DNA from: WTAW01 sp050115915
GTDB lineage: Bacteria > Acidobacteriota > Aminicenantia > Aminicenantales > Aminicenantaceae
Reading direction: 5' to 3'
Assembly (NCBI GenBank): GCA_050115915.1
Contig: JASFPP010000028.1
Coordinates: 1 to 27,265, forward strand
Length of the DNA: 27,265 nt
Made by a program: the position numbers and the translations under genes
The notes under the pieces: generated by a model
Told to the model about the DNA's origin: nothing
Database searches by the model: none
What the model saw: only the letters and a program-made list of their open reading frames with translations
Part shown: in pieces, positions 15,422 through 22,821 of the stretch
Numbering within the stretch: the first letter of the stretch is position 1
Layout of the letters: the number at the start of each line of letters is the position of its first letter

Positions 15422-16223
15422 CGCTCCCTTCATCAAAAAGATCCTTACCAAGTTCATAAAAGAGGAACTTGCAAAGTTCGACTTTTCCAGAGGAATACTG
15501 GGATTATCGGGGGGACTGGACTCGACTGTGTGCGCTTTCCTCGCGTCCGAAGCGCTCGGTCCGGATAATGTTCTATCCCTCATCCTTCCCTACGGAGATA
15601 CCTTCGGGAAAGACATGGATGACGCTAAGAAGGTTGTTCGCGTTCTCGGCATAAGGTCCGAGGTCATCAACATCGCTCCCATGGTGGACGCTTATTTCAA
15701 AGACCACCCCACAGATAACAAGATCTTGATCGGGAATAAAATGGCGAGGGAACGGATGTCTATCCTTTATGACTATTCCGCGAGAGAGGGTGCGCTCATT
15801 CTGGGAACAAGTAACAAGACGGAGCTGCTTCTCGGATATGGAACGATCCACGGAGATATGGCCTGTGCGATCAATCCTTTGGGCGACCTCTACAAAACAC
15901 AGATCCGGGAACTGGCCAAATATTTGGGTGTCCCGGAACACATACAGAAAAAAGCGCCCACTGCGGGCCTCTGGGAGGGGCAAACAGACGAAGATGAGCT
16001 CGGAATGACCTACGAAGACGTCGACAGGTTGCTCTATGAGATGGTCGATAAAAGGCAAACAGCAGAGGAAGTGATCGAACTGGGATTCAAAAAAGAGATG
16101 GTCGAGCGAGTGATGGATCTGGTCAAAAACTCCGAATTCAAGCGCAAGCTGCCCCCTATCGTCAAGCTTTCCGACCGCACTGTCGGGCATGACTTCTTAT
16201 TCCCCTATGACAGAGAGCGATAA
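15411..16223 (+). CDS. nadE: NAD synthetase, synthetase domain
   Basis: A 270-residue ammonia-type NadE module that adenylates and amidates nicotinate adenine dinucleotide to NAD, the last step of NAD synthesis. The ATP-pyrophosphatase P-loop SGGLDS lies at 33-38. GTSNKTELLLGYGTIHGDMACAINPLGDLYKT (substrate and dimer region) and KAPTAGLWEGQTDEDELG are classic NadE segments. The start codon lies within the last codons of the glutaminase gene (11-base overlap), so the two are translationally coupled and probably form a complex that channels ammonia. nadD, the previous pathway step, is in the minus-strand operon about 3.5 kb away. Confidence 0.96.
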   Translation: MKINAPFIKKILTKFIKEELAKFDFSRGILGLSGGLDSTVCAFLASEALGPDNVLSLILPYGDTFGKDMDDAKKVVRVLGIRSEVINIAPMVDAYFKDHPTDNKILIGNKMARERMSILYDYSAREGALILGTSNKTELLLGYGTIHGDMACAINPLGDLYKTQIRELAKYLGVPEHIQKKAPTAGLWEGQTDEDELGMTYEDVDRLLYEMVDKRQTAEEVIELGFKKEMVERVMDLVKNSEFKRKLPPIVKLSDRTVGHDFLFPYDRER

Positions 16224-16245
16224 CCAGATCTCCAAGGGAAACACC

Positions 16246-16968
16246 ATGGATTTTGGACCGAACGAAGGAGGACGCTCAGGCACTCTGTATGTGGTTGCCA
16301 CTCCCATAGGAAACTTGGACGACTTGACCTTCCGTGCACTTAAAATTCTCGAGAGTGTAGAATTTATCGCCTGTGAAGACACACGACAGACGAGGAAGCT
16401 CTTAACCGCCTATAAACTCAAACAAGAACTTCTCAGCTATTACCAACCTAAAGAGAAGAAAAAAACCCCTCAAATCATTAAGAGGCTTAAAAAGGGTGAG
16501 GATGCAGCTCTGGTTACAGATGCCGGGACACCGGGTATTTCAGACCCAGGCTTTCCACTCATAAGAGAAGCCATCGATCAGGGGATCAGGGTGACCCCTA
16601 TCCCCGGGGCTTCAGCTGTAACGACGGCCCTATCTGCGGCCGGATTGCCGACACACAGATTCCTTTTTCTGGGTTTTCCTCCACCTAAAAAAGAAGCGAC
16701 AAAAAAGCTGATGTTATCGCTCGAGGACGAAACCGGTACGCTTATTTTCTATCTTCCCCCGAGAAAACTCCCGTCTTTTCTGCATCTCATAGAGGAAACC
16801 CTCGGTGACAGACAGGTCGTCTGCGCAAGGGAGATGACCAAGATTTTCGAGGAATTCACCCGTGGCACGCCTAAAGAATTGATAGGTTCCCTGAAAAAAA
16901 CCTCCATTAAAGGGGAGGCAACAGTCCTCATCGGACCGAAAAAGCTCAAAAAAAGCCGGAAATCGTAG
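16246..16968 (+). CDS. rsmI: 16S rRNA (cytidine-1402-2'-O)-methyltransferase RsmI
   Basis: A 240-residue tetrapyrrole-methylase-fold enzyme that 2'-O-methylates C1402 of 16S rRNA with SAM. Diagnostic segments are LYVVATPIGNLDDLTFRA (about 14-31), CEDTRQTRKLL, ALVTDAGTPGISDPG, PIPGASAVTTALSAAGLP and FLGFPPPKK. The frame is open from 16189, inside nadE, but the ATG at 16246 is preferred because it lies after the nadE stop with AAGGGA about 8 bases upstream and keeps the N-terminus near normal length. It lies 22 bases after nadE and probably closes that operon. Confidence 0.95.
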   Translation: MDFGPNEGGRSGTLYVVATPIGNLDDLTFRALKILESVEFIACEDTRQTRKLLTAYKLKQELLSYYQPKEKKKTPQIIKRLKKGEDAALVTDAGTPGISDPGFPLIREAIDQGIRVTPIPGASAVTTALSAAGLPTHRFLFLGFPPPKKEATKKLMLSLEDETGTLIFYLPPRKLPSFLHLIEETLGDRQVVCAREMTKIFEEFTRGTPKELIGSLKKTSIKGEATVLIGPKKLKKSRKS

Positions 16969-17058
16969 GGCAAAAGGCTTCAAGCACAAAATTCTTACCA
17001 GAGGAAATACCGAATTTTCTCGGGAGAAAAAAAATATCAAAATATATTAAAAATAAAC

Positions 17059-17087
17059 TTGACAAATATACACTCAGATATTATATT
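17059..17087 (+). promoter_or_regulatory. Strong sigma-70-type promoter of hsp20
   Basis: TTGACA (17059-17064), a 17-base spacer and TATATT (17082-17087) within a very AT-rich stretch. The start is expected near 17094, so the leader is about 25 bases and contains AGGAGG. No CIRCE or other heat-shock operator was recognised. Confidence 0.75.
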
Positions 17088-17118
17088 ATATATTGACTCA
17101 AATATTTAGGAGGTTAAA

Positions 17119-17595
17119 ATGGCAATTATCCGTTGGGATCCTTTTCGGGATCTGGTAACTCTTAGAGAAAAAATGAATCGCTTGTTCGAAGAGGCTTACT
17201 CTACTCGCGGTGAAGAGAGAGAATTGGTCTCGAGTTCCTGGACGCCTTCGGTGGACATCTATGAAACCGAGCAACAGCTCGTCATGACCGCAGAAGTCCC
17301 CGGGATCGAGGAGAAGGACATCGAGATCAAGATCGAGGACAACACTCTCACGCTCAAGGGAGAGCGAAAGTTCGAAAAAGAGACACAAGAAGAGAATTAC
17401 CATCGTGTCGAAAGAGCTTACGGTTCTTTTTACCGGTCTTTTTCGCTGCCGCCCTATATCGACCAGGATAATATCGAAGCTGAACACGAAAACGGCGTCC
17501 TGAAGATCACCATGCCTAAAAAACACGAAGCCAAGCCTCGCCAGGTCAAGGTTCTCAAGGCAAAAACCAAAACCGAACCCGAAAAGAAAAAATAA
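17119..17595 (+). CDS. Small heat-shock protein, Hsp20/alpha-crystallin family
   Basis: A 158-residue ATP-independent holdase chaperone. A short N-terminal arm (IRWDPFRDLVTLREKMNRLFEE) leads into the alpha-crystallin domain (about 45-140: PSVDIYETEQQLVMTAEVPGI, then YGSFYRSFSLP) with the hallmark A-x-x-x-n-GVL motif as AEHENGVLKITMPK. The C-terminal tail is Lys/Glu-rich. It is a single-gene unit with its own near-consensus promoter and a strong terminator, and AGGAGG precedes the ATG. It probably protects unfolded proteins in the cytoplasm during stress. Confidence 0.96.
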   Translation: MAIIRWDPFRDLVTLREKMNRLFEEAYSTRGEERELVSSSWTPSVDIYETEQQLVMTAEVPGIEEKDIEIKIEDNTLTLKGERKFEKETQEENYHRVERAYGSFYRSFSLPPYIDQDNIEAEHENGVLKITMPKKHEAKPRQVKVLKAKTKTEPEKKK

Positions 17596-17617
17596 GATAA
17601 ACGCTTAGACAAAATGA

Positions 17618-17650
17618 AACGCTCGGGCTGTACGGTCCGGGCGTTTTTTT
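17618..17650 (+). terminator. Rho-independent terminator after hsp20
   Basis: AACGCTCGG (17618-17626) pairs with CCGGGCGTT (17637-17645), with one G-T wobble, across a 10-base loop and runs straight into a T-tract (to 17651). It sits between the convergent hsp20 and comF-like genes. The minus-strand reading has a weaker T-run, so it may also slow transcription from the other side. Confidence 0.8.
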
Positions 17651-17675
17651 TAGGACAGATCGGTTTATTGAAGGC

Positions 17676-18419
17676 TCAAGCCTGAGCAATCGTGAGAGCC
17701 CGGACTTCTTGGGCACCGGCTTCGATCAGCAACCTGCTGCATTCTTTGACTGTCGAACCCGTAGTGAAAACATCATCAACGAGAAGGACGACCTTGTGAC
17801 TCAGCTCCTCTCCCCTTTTTACGGCAAAGGCCCCTTTCACGCTCCGCTTACGATCCTCCATAGCTAATGACATCTGTGGCGGTACATTTTTCACCTTCAC
17901 CAGATGTTTATCGCAGAGTTTGACCTCTTTGAACCTTGCCAAATACTTGGCGATTATCTGCGCATGATTGTATCCACGCTCGCGCTCCCTCTTTGGATGG
18001 AGCGGCACGGGTACTACAGCATCCAGTCCCCACCACAACGCATCCTCACCCTTGAGCGCATCGCGGGCAAATTTGGCAAGGCCTTCAGCCAGGAGGGGCA
18101 TCTTATGAAACTTACAGAGCAGGATGATCTCTTTGAGTTTTCCCGTGTACTGTCCGCAGGACCGATGACGGGTGTACGGGGGCTTTTCCTTGAGACAAGA
18201 CTCACAGAAATGAGGATCGAAATCCCCCTCAAAAAAGCGCCCGCAGCTTATGCACAAAGACATCCGTGCGGGTTTAATGTTATTCCAACACGAACTGCAG
18301 ATTTGCCTTTCACCAGGAGATTCGAGTAAAACCGAGCACAGCCGGCAAAAAGATGGGAAGAAAATGATCTCGAAGGATCCTAAACTCGATAATGTGTCTT
18401 CCAAAAAGGAGAGCTTCAA
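17676..18419 (-). CDS. ComF-family phosphoribosyltransferase-like protein
   Basis: About 247 residues, the usual ComF/double-zinc-ribbon size. The N-terminal half has Cys pairs CRLC, CSSC, CISC and CESC (two zinc ribbons). The C-terminal half is a type I PRTase fold with VPVPLHPKRERERGYNHA and the PRPP loop VLLVDDVFTTGSTVKE. ComF proteins act in DNA uptake and helicase-linked processes in competent bacteria; here the role is inferred by family only. The frame is open to 18521, but I prefer a TTG start at 18419 that overlaps the stop of the dksA-like gene (TTGA). GAGGAAGAGG lies just upstream and it gives a family-like N-terminus. An ATG at 18470 is the alternative. It is last in the minus operon. 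Confidence 0.88.
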   Translation of the reverse strand: MKLSFLEDTLSSLGSFEIIFFPSFCRLCSVLLESPGERQICSSCWNNIKPARMSLCISCGRFFEGDFDPHFCESCLKEKPPYTRHRSCGQYTGKLKEIILLCKFHKMPLLAEGLAKFARDALKGEDALWWGLDAVVPVPLHPKRERERGYNHAQIIAKYLARFKEVKLCDKHLVKVKNVPPQMSLAMEDRKRSVKGAFAVKRGEELSHKVVLLVDDVFTTGSTVKECSRLLIEAGAQEVRALTIAQA

Positions 18420-18769
18420 GAAGCCTCTTCCTCTTCTTTCTGCTGACAGGTAATACAGAGAGGGCTCCATGGAACGACATTCAGCCTCTTTTTGCCGATT
18501 TTCACTCCACAGCTCTGGCACATGCCGAACTCGGAAGTTTCGACCCTCTTCAACGCTTCATCAATCAAGCCTAATTTCTTTCGCTCCGAATCGGAGAGGC
18601 TGAGAAGAAATTCTTTGGTATAAGAGCTTTCCGCTTTATCTCCAACGTCCTGTGCAATTCCTGTTTCAACCGTTTTGCTCTCAGAGTAGAATTCACTCAA
18701 TTGATGGTTAAGCTCTTGCTTTCTTTCCTGGAGTATTTTTTTGTATCGTTCTCTCTCTTGTTTGTTCAA
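18416..18769 (-). CDS. DksA/TraR-family zinc-finger protein
   Basis: About 117 residues with an N-terminal coiled coil (NKQERERYKKILQERKQEL) and a C-terminal C4 zinc finger (CQSC, then CITC about 20 residues later). DksA/TraR proteins enter the RNA polymerase secondary channel and alter promoter use, often with ppGpp, and this one is shorter than E. coli DksA. The coil tip lacks an obvious DxxDxA motif but has QDVGDKAESS (about 51-60), which may serve. A GTG at 18802 would extend it 11 residues into rlmH. I prefer the TTG at 18769 because GGGGG follows the rlmH stop at good spacing and MNKQERERYKKIL fits the family. Confidence 0.87.
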   Translation of the reverse strand: MNKQERERYKKILQERKQELNHQLSEFYSESKTVETGIAQDVGDKAESSYTKEFLLSLSDSERKKLGLIDEALKRVETSEFGMCQSCGVKIGKKRLNVVPWSPLCITCQQKEEEEAS

Positions 18770-18779
18770 CGTGTCCCCC

Positions 18780-19247
18780 TTACTTCGCGTATTGTTTTCC
18801 ACGAGCGATCGTTAAGGAGCGATAGATCTGCTCCAAAACCATGATCCGGCTCAACTCATGAGAAAATGTCATTTTTGATAGGGCAAGGAGTGTATCCGCA
18901 CGTTCCAACACCCTTTCCGCCAATCCCAAAAATCCTCCCACCACAAATGTGACAGCACGGGCGGAACTCATGGAGGTTTTTTCTAAAAAACGCGCAAATT
19001 CTTCGGAGTTCATCTCTTTTCCTCTGTCAAAAAGACAGATAATATAATCATCCTTGAAATGTTTTTCAAGCCCCTGTGCTTCAATTTCCCTGATCCGCTC
19101 TCCCTCTTTCTCGGAGAGGCCTTTAACTTCCTTAGTTTCAATAAGTTCACAGTTCTCGATCTGATTGATCCTCCGCAAGTAGTAATCTTGAAGGCTTTTT
19201 ATGTCCACATTTCTTGTTTTTCCCGGCCACAACACCTTCAATTTCAA
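18780..19247 (-). CDS. rlmH: 23S rRNA (pseudouridine-1915-N3)-methyltransferase RlmH
   Basis: 155 residues, a SPOUT-class knotted methyltransferase that modifies pseudouridine 1915 of 23S rRNA with SAM. The knot and cofactor segments TFVVGGFLGLAERVLERAD and LALSKMTFSHELSRIMVLEQIYRSLTIARG are diagnostic. The start is a TTG at 19247 with AGAGG upstream. A gap of 130 bases separates it from rsfS and contains a minus-strand ATGAACAATTT element (about 19302-19310), so it may have some separate control. Confidence 0.95.
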   Translation of the reverse strand: MKLKVLWPGKTRNVDIKSLQDYYLRRINQIENCELIETKEVKGLSEKEGERIREIEAQGLEKHFKDDYIICLFDRGKEMNSEEFARFLEKTSMSSARAVTFVVGGFLGLAERVLERADTLLALSKMTFSHELSRIMVLEQIYRSLTIARGKQYAK

Positions 19248-19377
19248 CAGTATTACCTCTTTTTTCTACCGTAATTCACTTCCCGCCGATCTCAAATTAA
19301 AAATTGTTCATAAAAAATAATGACTTAAAGTCAAAATGTCAATATTTATTTTAAGAAATTTTGATGGGATGAGGAGG

Positions 19378-19749
19378 CTATAGGGGGATTTTTACACCGT
19401 CGCCCCACAATTTCTCGAGAGAATAGTACTCTCTTGTCTTCGGAGAGAATATATGAACGATAAATTCTCCGTAATCCATGAGTATCCATTCTGCATTTTC
19501 TCGGCCTTCTACGCTCAGCGGCCTGATCGATTGGTCTTTCAGGTCTTCTTCGATGCTCTCAAAGATGGCTACATTCTGCCTGGATGAATTGCCGTGCATG
19601 ATGATAAAAAAATCGGTGAAGGAAGAGATTCCGGTGAGGTCGAGAACCACAATATCCTCGGCTTTTTTCATCCGGCTGGCCTCAACGGAAATTTTCACGC
19701 TCTCTGGAATTTTGCTCGTGTTGGTTGTCTTTGCGGTTTTAGTACTCAT
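19378..19749 (-). CDS. rsfS: Ribosomal silencing factor RsfS
   Basis: A 123-residue protein of the RsfS/DUF143/Iojap family, which binds L14 and blocks subunit joining when nutrients are scarce. Visible hallmarks are KKAEDIVVLDLTGISSFTDFFII, GNSSRQNVAIFESIEE, GRENAEWILMDYGEFIVHIF and the terminal YYSLEKLWGD. Its first codons overlap the end of nadD by 4 bases, as in many bacteria where nadD and rsfS are adjacent. Confidence 0.95.
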   Translation of the reverse strand: MSTKTAKTTNTSKIPESVKISVEASRMKKAEDIVVLDLTGISSFTDFFIIMHGNSSRQNVAIFESIEEDLKDQSIRPLSVEGRENAEWILMDYGEFIVHIFSPKTREYYSLEKLWGDGVKIPL

Positions 19750-20420
19750 TTTTTTCGTAAATAAAGACGTCTCTCCTTAATATAATTTTCGACAATTTCA
19801 GGAACCATCCCCACGATGGACTGGTTCTTCCCTACCCGTTCACGCACCTCTGAAGAGGACACATCCAGGGTCTGGATAGAAAGCAGATAGATCTTGTGGT
19901 CGAAAAATCCTTTCTTGTCTTTGCGTACAGGTTCAGAAACTTCGACCATTCTTTGATTGTACTTTTCAGTAAGAATTCCATTGGCGTCATCCAAACAATA
20001 TCCGGGGCGGCTCATAACAATGAAGGAACACTGCTCGAGGACATCCTTATAATCCTTCCAGGTCTCTATTTCCAAAAAAGCATCGACACCCAGCAAAAAA
20101 AAGATGTCTGTCTCCGGGAACATCTTTTTTATCCTGCTGAGCGTCACGATGGAGTAGGACATCCCTCTGGCATCGATCTCGATAGAGGAGGGAGAAAACC
20201 GTTTAAAAGAGGTGAGGGCAAGCTCGACCATTTTCAAGCGGTGTGCCGCCGAAGCGACATTCCCAGATTCCTTGTGAGGGGGTATATAAGAGGGGATGAA
20301 TAAAATTCTGTCGAACGAAAATATATCCTGCACACTCTCCGCAGCCTTTATATGGCCGTTATGGATGGGATCGAACGTTCCTCCGAAAAGCCCGATTCTT
20401 TTTTTCCCCGGACTACTCAC
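19746..20420 (-). CDS. nadD: Nicotinate-mononucleotide adenylyltransferase NadD
   Basis: A 224-residue nucleotidyltransferase that makes nicotinate adenine dinucleotide from NaMN and ATP, feeding the NadE reaction. The GTFDPIHNGH loop (14-23, His20 and His23) and the C-terminal VSSSEVRERV (ISSTxIR equivalent) are intact. The frame is open to 20462 within obgE, but the GTG at 20420 is chosen. It overlaps the obgE stop (GTGAGTAG), has GAGGA upstream, and gives the family-typical start MSSPGKKRIGLFGGTFDP. It is translationally coupled to both obgE and rsfS. Confidence 0.93.
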   Translation of the reverse strand: MSSPGKKRIGLFGGTFDPIHNGHIKAAESVQDIFSFDRILFIPSYIPPHKESGNVASAAHRLKMVELALTSFKRFSPSSIEIDARGMSYSIVTLSRIKKMFPETDIFFLLGVDAFLEIETWKDYKDVLEQCSFIVMSRPGYCLDDANGILTEKYNQRMVEVSEPVRKDKKGFFDHKIYLLSIQTLDVSSSEVRERVGKNQSIVGMVPEIVENYIKERRLYLRKK

Positions 20421-21432
20421 TGGTATCGTCCTCGAATTCCTCAAGGGCCTTCGACATCGCATCGATCACCTGTTTAAGCCCGATCTTTTTAAGCGCAGAT
20501 ATGGCCAAAAACGGTAATTCCTCATCCTTAGCCAGTTTTTTTAGCTTTTCCAGCCTTTCCTCCGAACCTGCCAGATGGTCTATTTTGTTGGCCACAACGA
20601 TCTGATCGCGTTTTCCCAGACGCTGGTCAAACGCCTCAATTTCTCTGTTTACCGTAAAAAAATCTTCCACAGGATCTCTCTGTGAGTACGGAGAGACATC
20701 GATGATGTGTACAAGTATTTTCGTTCGCTCTATATGTTTGAGGAACCTGGTGCCCAAACCGTGTCCCAGGTGAGCGCCCTCAATCAGGCCGGGAATGTCG
20801 GCGACGACGAAACTCCTGAACTCATCCACATCCACAACCCCCAGGTTTGGAACGAGTGTTGTAAAAGGATAATCGGCGATCACGGGCTTGGCTGCGGATA
20901 TCCTGGAGATCAAAGTGGATTTTCCGACATTCGGGAATCCCACGAGTCCCACATCCGCAATCAGCTTGAGCTCGAGTAAAAGATCCTTCTCTTCACCGGG
21001 TTGGCCCTCCTGACGATACCGGGGAGATTGATGCGTAGAGGATTTATAAGAGGCATTTCCTCTCCCCCCTTTCCCTCCTTGAGCCGCAAGAAACTTCATT
21101 TCAGAGGAGACAAAATCGAAGAGGATTTCCTCTTTATCGATTTCTCTGGCAACGGTCCCCACTGGTACTCTCAACTCCAGGTCCTTGCCGCTTCTCCCCT
21201 GGCGGTTCCCTCCCTCCCCATGAGCTCCTTTTTTGGCTTTGTTGATGGGATGAAACCGGAAAAAAGCCAGAGAATTAATGCTCTTCGTCGAGATCAAATA
21301 GATGCTTCCCCCGTTACCGCCACGCCCACCGTCCGGGCCGCCGCGCGGAACCCCCCGTTCCCTCCGGAAGCTCACACAGCCATCACCCCCCTTGCCTGCT
21401 CTGAGGGTTACCTTGACTTGATCGACGAACAT
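20413..21432 (-). CDS. obgE: Obg/CgtA-family GTPase
   Basis: A 339-residue ribosome-assembly and stress GTPase. The Gly-rich OBG fold occupies about 1-158 (VKVTLRAGKGGDGCVSFRRE, GGPDGGRGGNGG, GGKGGRGNASYK). The G domain follows with G1 GFPNVGKST (165-173), G2 around YPFTTLVPNLG, G3 ADIPGLIEGAH, G4 NKIDH and G5 ISALKK. It lacks the OCT domain of Gram-positive Obg and the acidic tail of E. coli CgtA, although the end is acidic (EEFEDDTSE). Lying after rplU-rpmA, it shows the classic L21-L27-Obg order. Confidence 0.96.
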   Translation of the reverse strand: MFVDQVKVTLRAGKGGDGCVSFRRERGVPRGGPDGGRGGNGGSIYLISTKSINSLAFFRFHPINKAKKGAHGEGGNRQGRSGKDLELRVPVGTVAREIDKEEILFDFVSSEMKFLAAQGGKGGRGNASYKSSTHQSPRYRQEGQPGEEKDLLLELKLIADVGLVGFPNVGKSTLISRISAAKPVIADYPFTTLVPNLGVVDVDEFRSFVVADIPGLIEGAHLGHGLGTRFLKHIERTKILVHIIDVSPYSQRDPVEDFFTVNREIEAFDQRLGKRDQIVVANKIDHLAGSEERLEKLKKLAKDEELPFLAISALKKIGLKQVIDAMSKALEEFEDDTSE

Positions 21433-21453
21433 ATTGAGAGGAGTGCAATCCTC

Positions 21454-21708
21454 CTAGGATGGGATGACGGAGACGTATTTCCTGTTCTTTCCCCGGGTTT
21501 CGAAGAGTACTTTCCCTGTCGCCAGGGCAAAAAGGGTGTCGTCCTTGCCCCGTCCCACGTTCACTCCTGGCTTGAAGGGCGTTCCTCTCTGCCGGACAAG
21601 GATAGAGCCCGCGTTGACGAACTGTCCTGTGGAACGCTTAATACCCAGCCTCTTGGAATGGCTGTCGCGTCCATTCTTCGCGCTTCCACCTGATTTTTTA
21701 TGTGCCAT
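21454..21708 (-). CDS. rpmA: 50S ribosomal protein L27
   Basis: 84 residues, standard bacterial L27 (bL27) beginning MAHKKSGGSAKNGRDSHSKR and with no cleavable Firmicutes-type N-terminal extension. Its N-terminal tail reaches toward the peptidyl-transferase centre. RQRGTPFKPGVNVGRGKDD is diagnostic. It lies 21 bases after rplU and 21 before obgE. Confidence 0.97.
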   Translation of the reverse strand: MAHKKSGGSAKNGRDSHSKRLGIKRSTGQFVNAGSILVRQRGTPFKPGVNVGRGKDDTLFALATGKVLFETRGKNRKYVSVIPS

Positions 21709-21729
21709 CCTCTTACTCCTTGGTTATTG

Positions 21730-22374
21730 TCATTTTTTGGGTTTCGCCGTTTTTTTTGTCTCCGCTTTCTTTTTTGCGGCAGCTTTGGGTTTCGGCTTAA
21801 CCGCTGCCCCTGCTTTAGCTTTCTCCTTGGCTTTGGGAGCTTCTGTCTTTTTTTCTGGCTTTGCTGCAGCGGCCTTTTCCGGCTTCTCGGTTTTGGCTTT
21901 TTCAGGTTTCTTAGCTACAGCTTTTTTTTCTTCCGCTTTCACTGGGGCTTTCGCTTCAGCGGGAGTGACCTTTTTTACCTTGGGTTTCGGCGCGACTGGC
22001 TTTTCTTTTTCAACCTTCGGTTTTGCCTTTTCTTCGGATTTCGCTTTGGAGATAACTTTCCCCCCGGCCATAATCTCTTCGATCTTTATCCGCGTGAGCT
22101 GCTGGCGATGACCGGTCTTCTTCTTGTATTGTTTTCTCCTCTTTTTCTTAAAAATCACGACTTTGTCGTCCTTAAAGCTCTCGAGGACAACCGCTTTGAC
22201 TTGAGCCTTATCCACAAAGGGCGTGCCGATCATTGTCTTGCCATTGTTTTCCACAAGCAGAACTTCGTCAAAGGTCACACTTTTTCCCGCTTCGATATCG
22301 AGCTTTTCGATCTCGAGCACATCACCCTGCTCCACTCTGTATTGTTTTCCTCCGGTTTTAATCACTGCAAACAT
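21730..22374 (-). CDS. rplU: 50S ribosomal protein L21 with long Lys/Ala/Pro-rich tail
   Basis: 214 residues. Residues 1 to about 103 are a complete bL21 (MFAVIKTGGKQYRVEQGDVL, then KKKRRKQYKKKTGHRQ and TRIKIEEI). The remaining about 110 residues are a low-complexity tail of Lys, Ala, Pro, Glu and Val (repeats such as AAAKPEKKTEA and KPKPKAAAKKKA), about doubling the usual length. Such basic tails occur on ribosomal proteins of some Acidobacteriota and Actinobacteria and are probably disordered. The tail is in frame without any interruption, so a frameshift artefact is unlikely. It heads the minus-strand operon behind the promoter at 22428-22456. Confidence 0.94.
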   Translation of the reverse strand: MFAVIKTGGKQYRVEQGDVLEIEKLDIEAGKSVTFDEVLLVENNGKTMIGTPFVDKAQVKAVVLESFKDDKVVIFKKKRRKQYKKKTGHRQQLTRIKIEEIMAGGKVISKAKSEEKAKPKVEKEKPVAPKPKVKKVTPAEAKAPVKAEEKKAVAKKPEKAKTEKPEKAAAAKPEKKTEAPKAKEKAKAGAAVKPKPKAAAKKKAETKKTAKPKK

Positions 22375-22427
22375 CTTTCTACCTTTATTCTTATATTGTT
22401 ATTATTGTCCAAAAGAGACGGTGCCTA

Positions 22428-22456
22428 AATTTAGCATATACCTACATTTATGTCAA
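22428..22456 (-). promoter_or_regulatory. Promoter of the rplU operon
   Basis: On the minus strand, TTGACA (22456-22451), a 17-base spacer and TAATT-like TAAATT (22433-22428) with an extended TGC just before it. The start is expected near 22421, about 47 bases before rplU. This would drive rplU-rpmA-obgE-nadD and probably the genes beyond. Confidence 0.65.
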
Positions 22457-22468
22457 TATTCCTCAGCC

Positions 22469-22498
22469 TTGACAAATCCCCCCTTTTTTCTCTAACTT
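22469..22498 (+). promoter_or_regulatory. Promoter of the tRNA-Val gene
   Basis: TTGACA (22469-22474), an 18-base spacer and TAACTT (22493-22498). The start is expected near 22505, 24 bases before the tRNA. It is back to back with the rplU promoter. Confidence 0.6.
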
Positions 22499-22528
22499 AA
22501 GGATGATTTTCCTTTGTGCACACATCCT

Positions 22529-22603
22529 GGGCGGTTAGCTCAGCGGAAGAGTACCTGCCTTACAAGCAGGGGGTCACTGGTTCGAACCCAGTACCGCCCA
22601 CCA
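22529..22603 (+). tRNA. tRNA-Val (anticodon UAC), CCA encoded
   Basis: A complete cloverleaf. The acceptor GGGCGGT (22529-22535) pairs with ACCGCCC (22593-22599). The anticodon stem CCTGC/GCAGG (22554-22558, 22566-22570) encloses CTTACAA with anticodon TAC (22561-22563). The T-arm has GTTCGAAC context. The discriminator A at 22600 is followed by an encoded CCA (22601-22603). It decodes GUA, and probably other Val codons by wobble. No clear terminator follows. Confidence 0.96.
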
Positions 22604-22782
22604 GAGATTCCTCCTTATTTCTTTATTTTTCAATGATTTCCCTCTTGAAGACGATTTAGCTGATTTTTGCTGTTTTGGGCTATTTTTGGACTAAAGTGGC
22701 AAACGAGTGGCAAATCTCTACCCCATATAAACAGAGGGGGAGTGGCAAATTTAGCATATAGGGATCAGTCTGCTCTAAAATC
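22604..22782. other. Repeat-bearing gap between tRNA-Val and the insertion sequence
   Basis: No gene is seen. AGTGGCAAA occurs three times (22695-22703, 22706-22714, 22741-22749). The 14-base AAATTTAGCATATA at 22747-22760 is an exact copy of 22427-22440, part of the rplU promoter. No integrase, phage gene or tRNA-end duplication is visible. The region may be a scar of earlier insertion or deletion next to the tRNA. Confidence 0.4.
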
Positions 22783-22808
22783 GGGTGTGTCGGATTTTCT
22801 GTGTAAAC
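22783..22808 (+). repeat. Left terminal inverted repeat of the IS256-family element
   Basis: Begins GGGTGTGTCGG and ends CTGTGTAAAC. It matches the right end (24069-24094, reverse complement) at 19 of 26 positions, with all differences but one in the 8-base middle block. Confidence 0.8.
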
Positions 22809-22821
22809 CCCATTTTTGCAT

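Noticed and set aside
21464..22428. Two long plus-strand open frames (about 215 and 242 codons) opposite rplU and rpmA, rich in Phe, Leu, Ala and Gly
   Set aside because: They are the antisense reading of the Lys/Ala-rich L21 tail, whose codons leave stops out of several frames; no RBS or family resemblance.
22529..22782. tRNA-Val as a phage or island attachment site
   Set aside because: No integrase and no second copy of the tRNA 3' end in the window; only an IS lies downstream.
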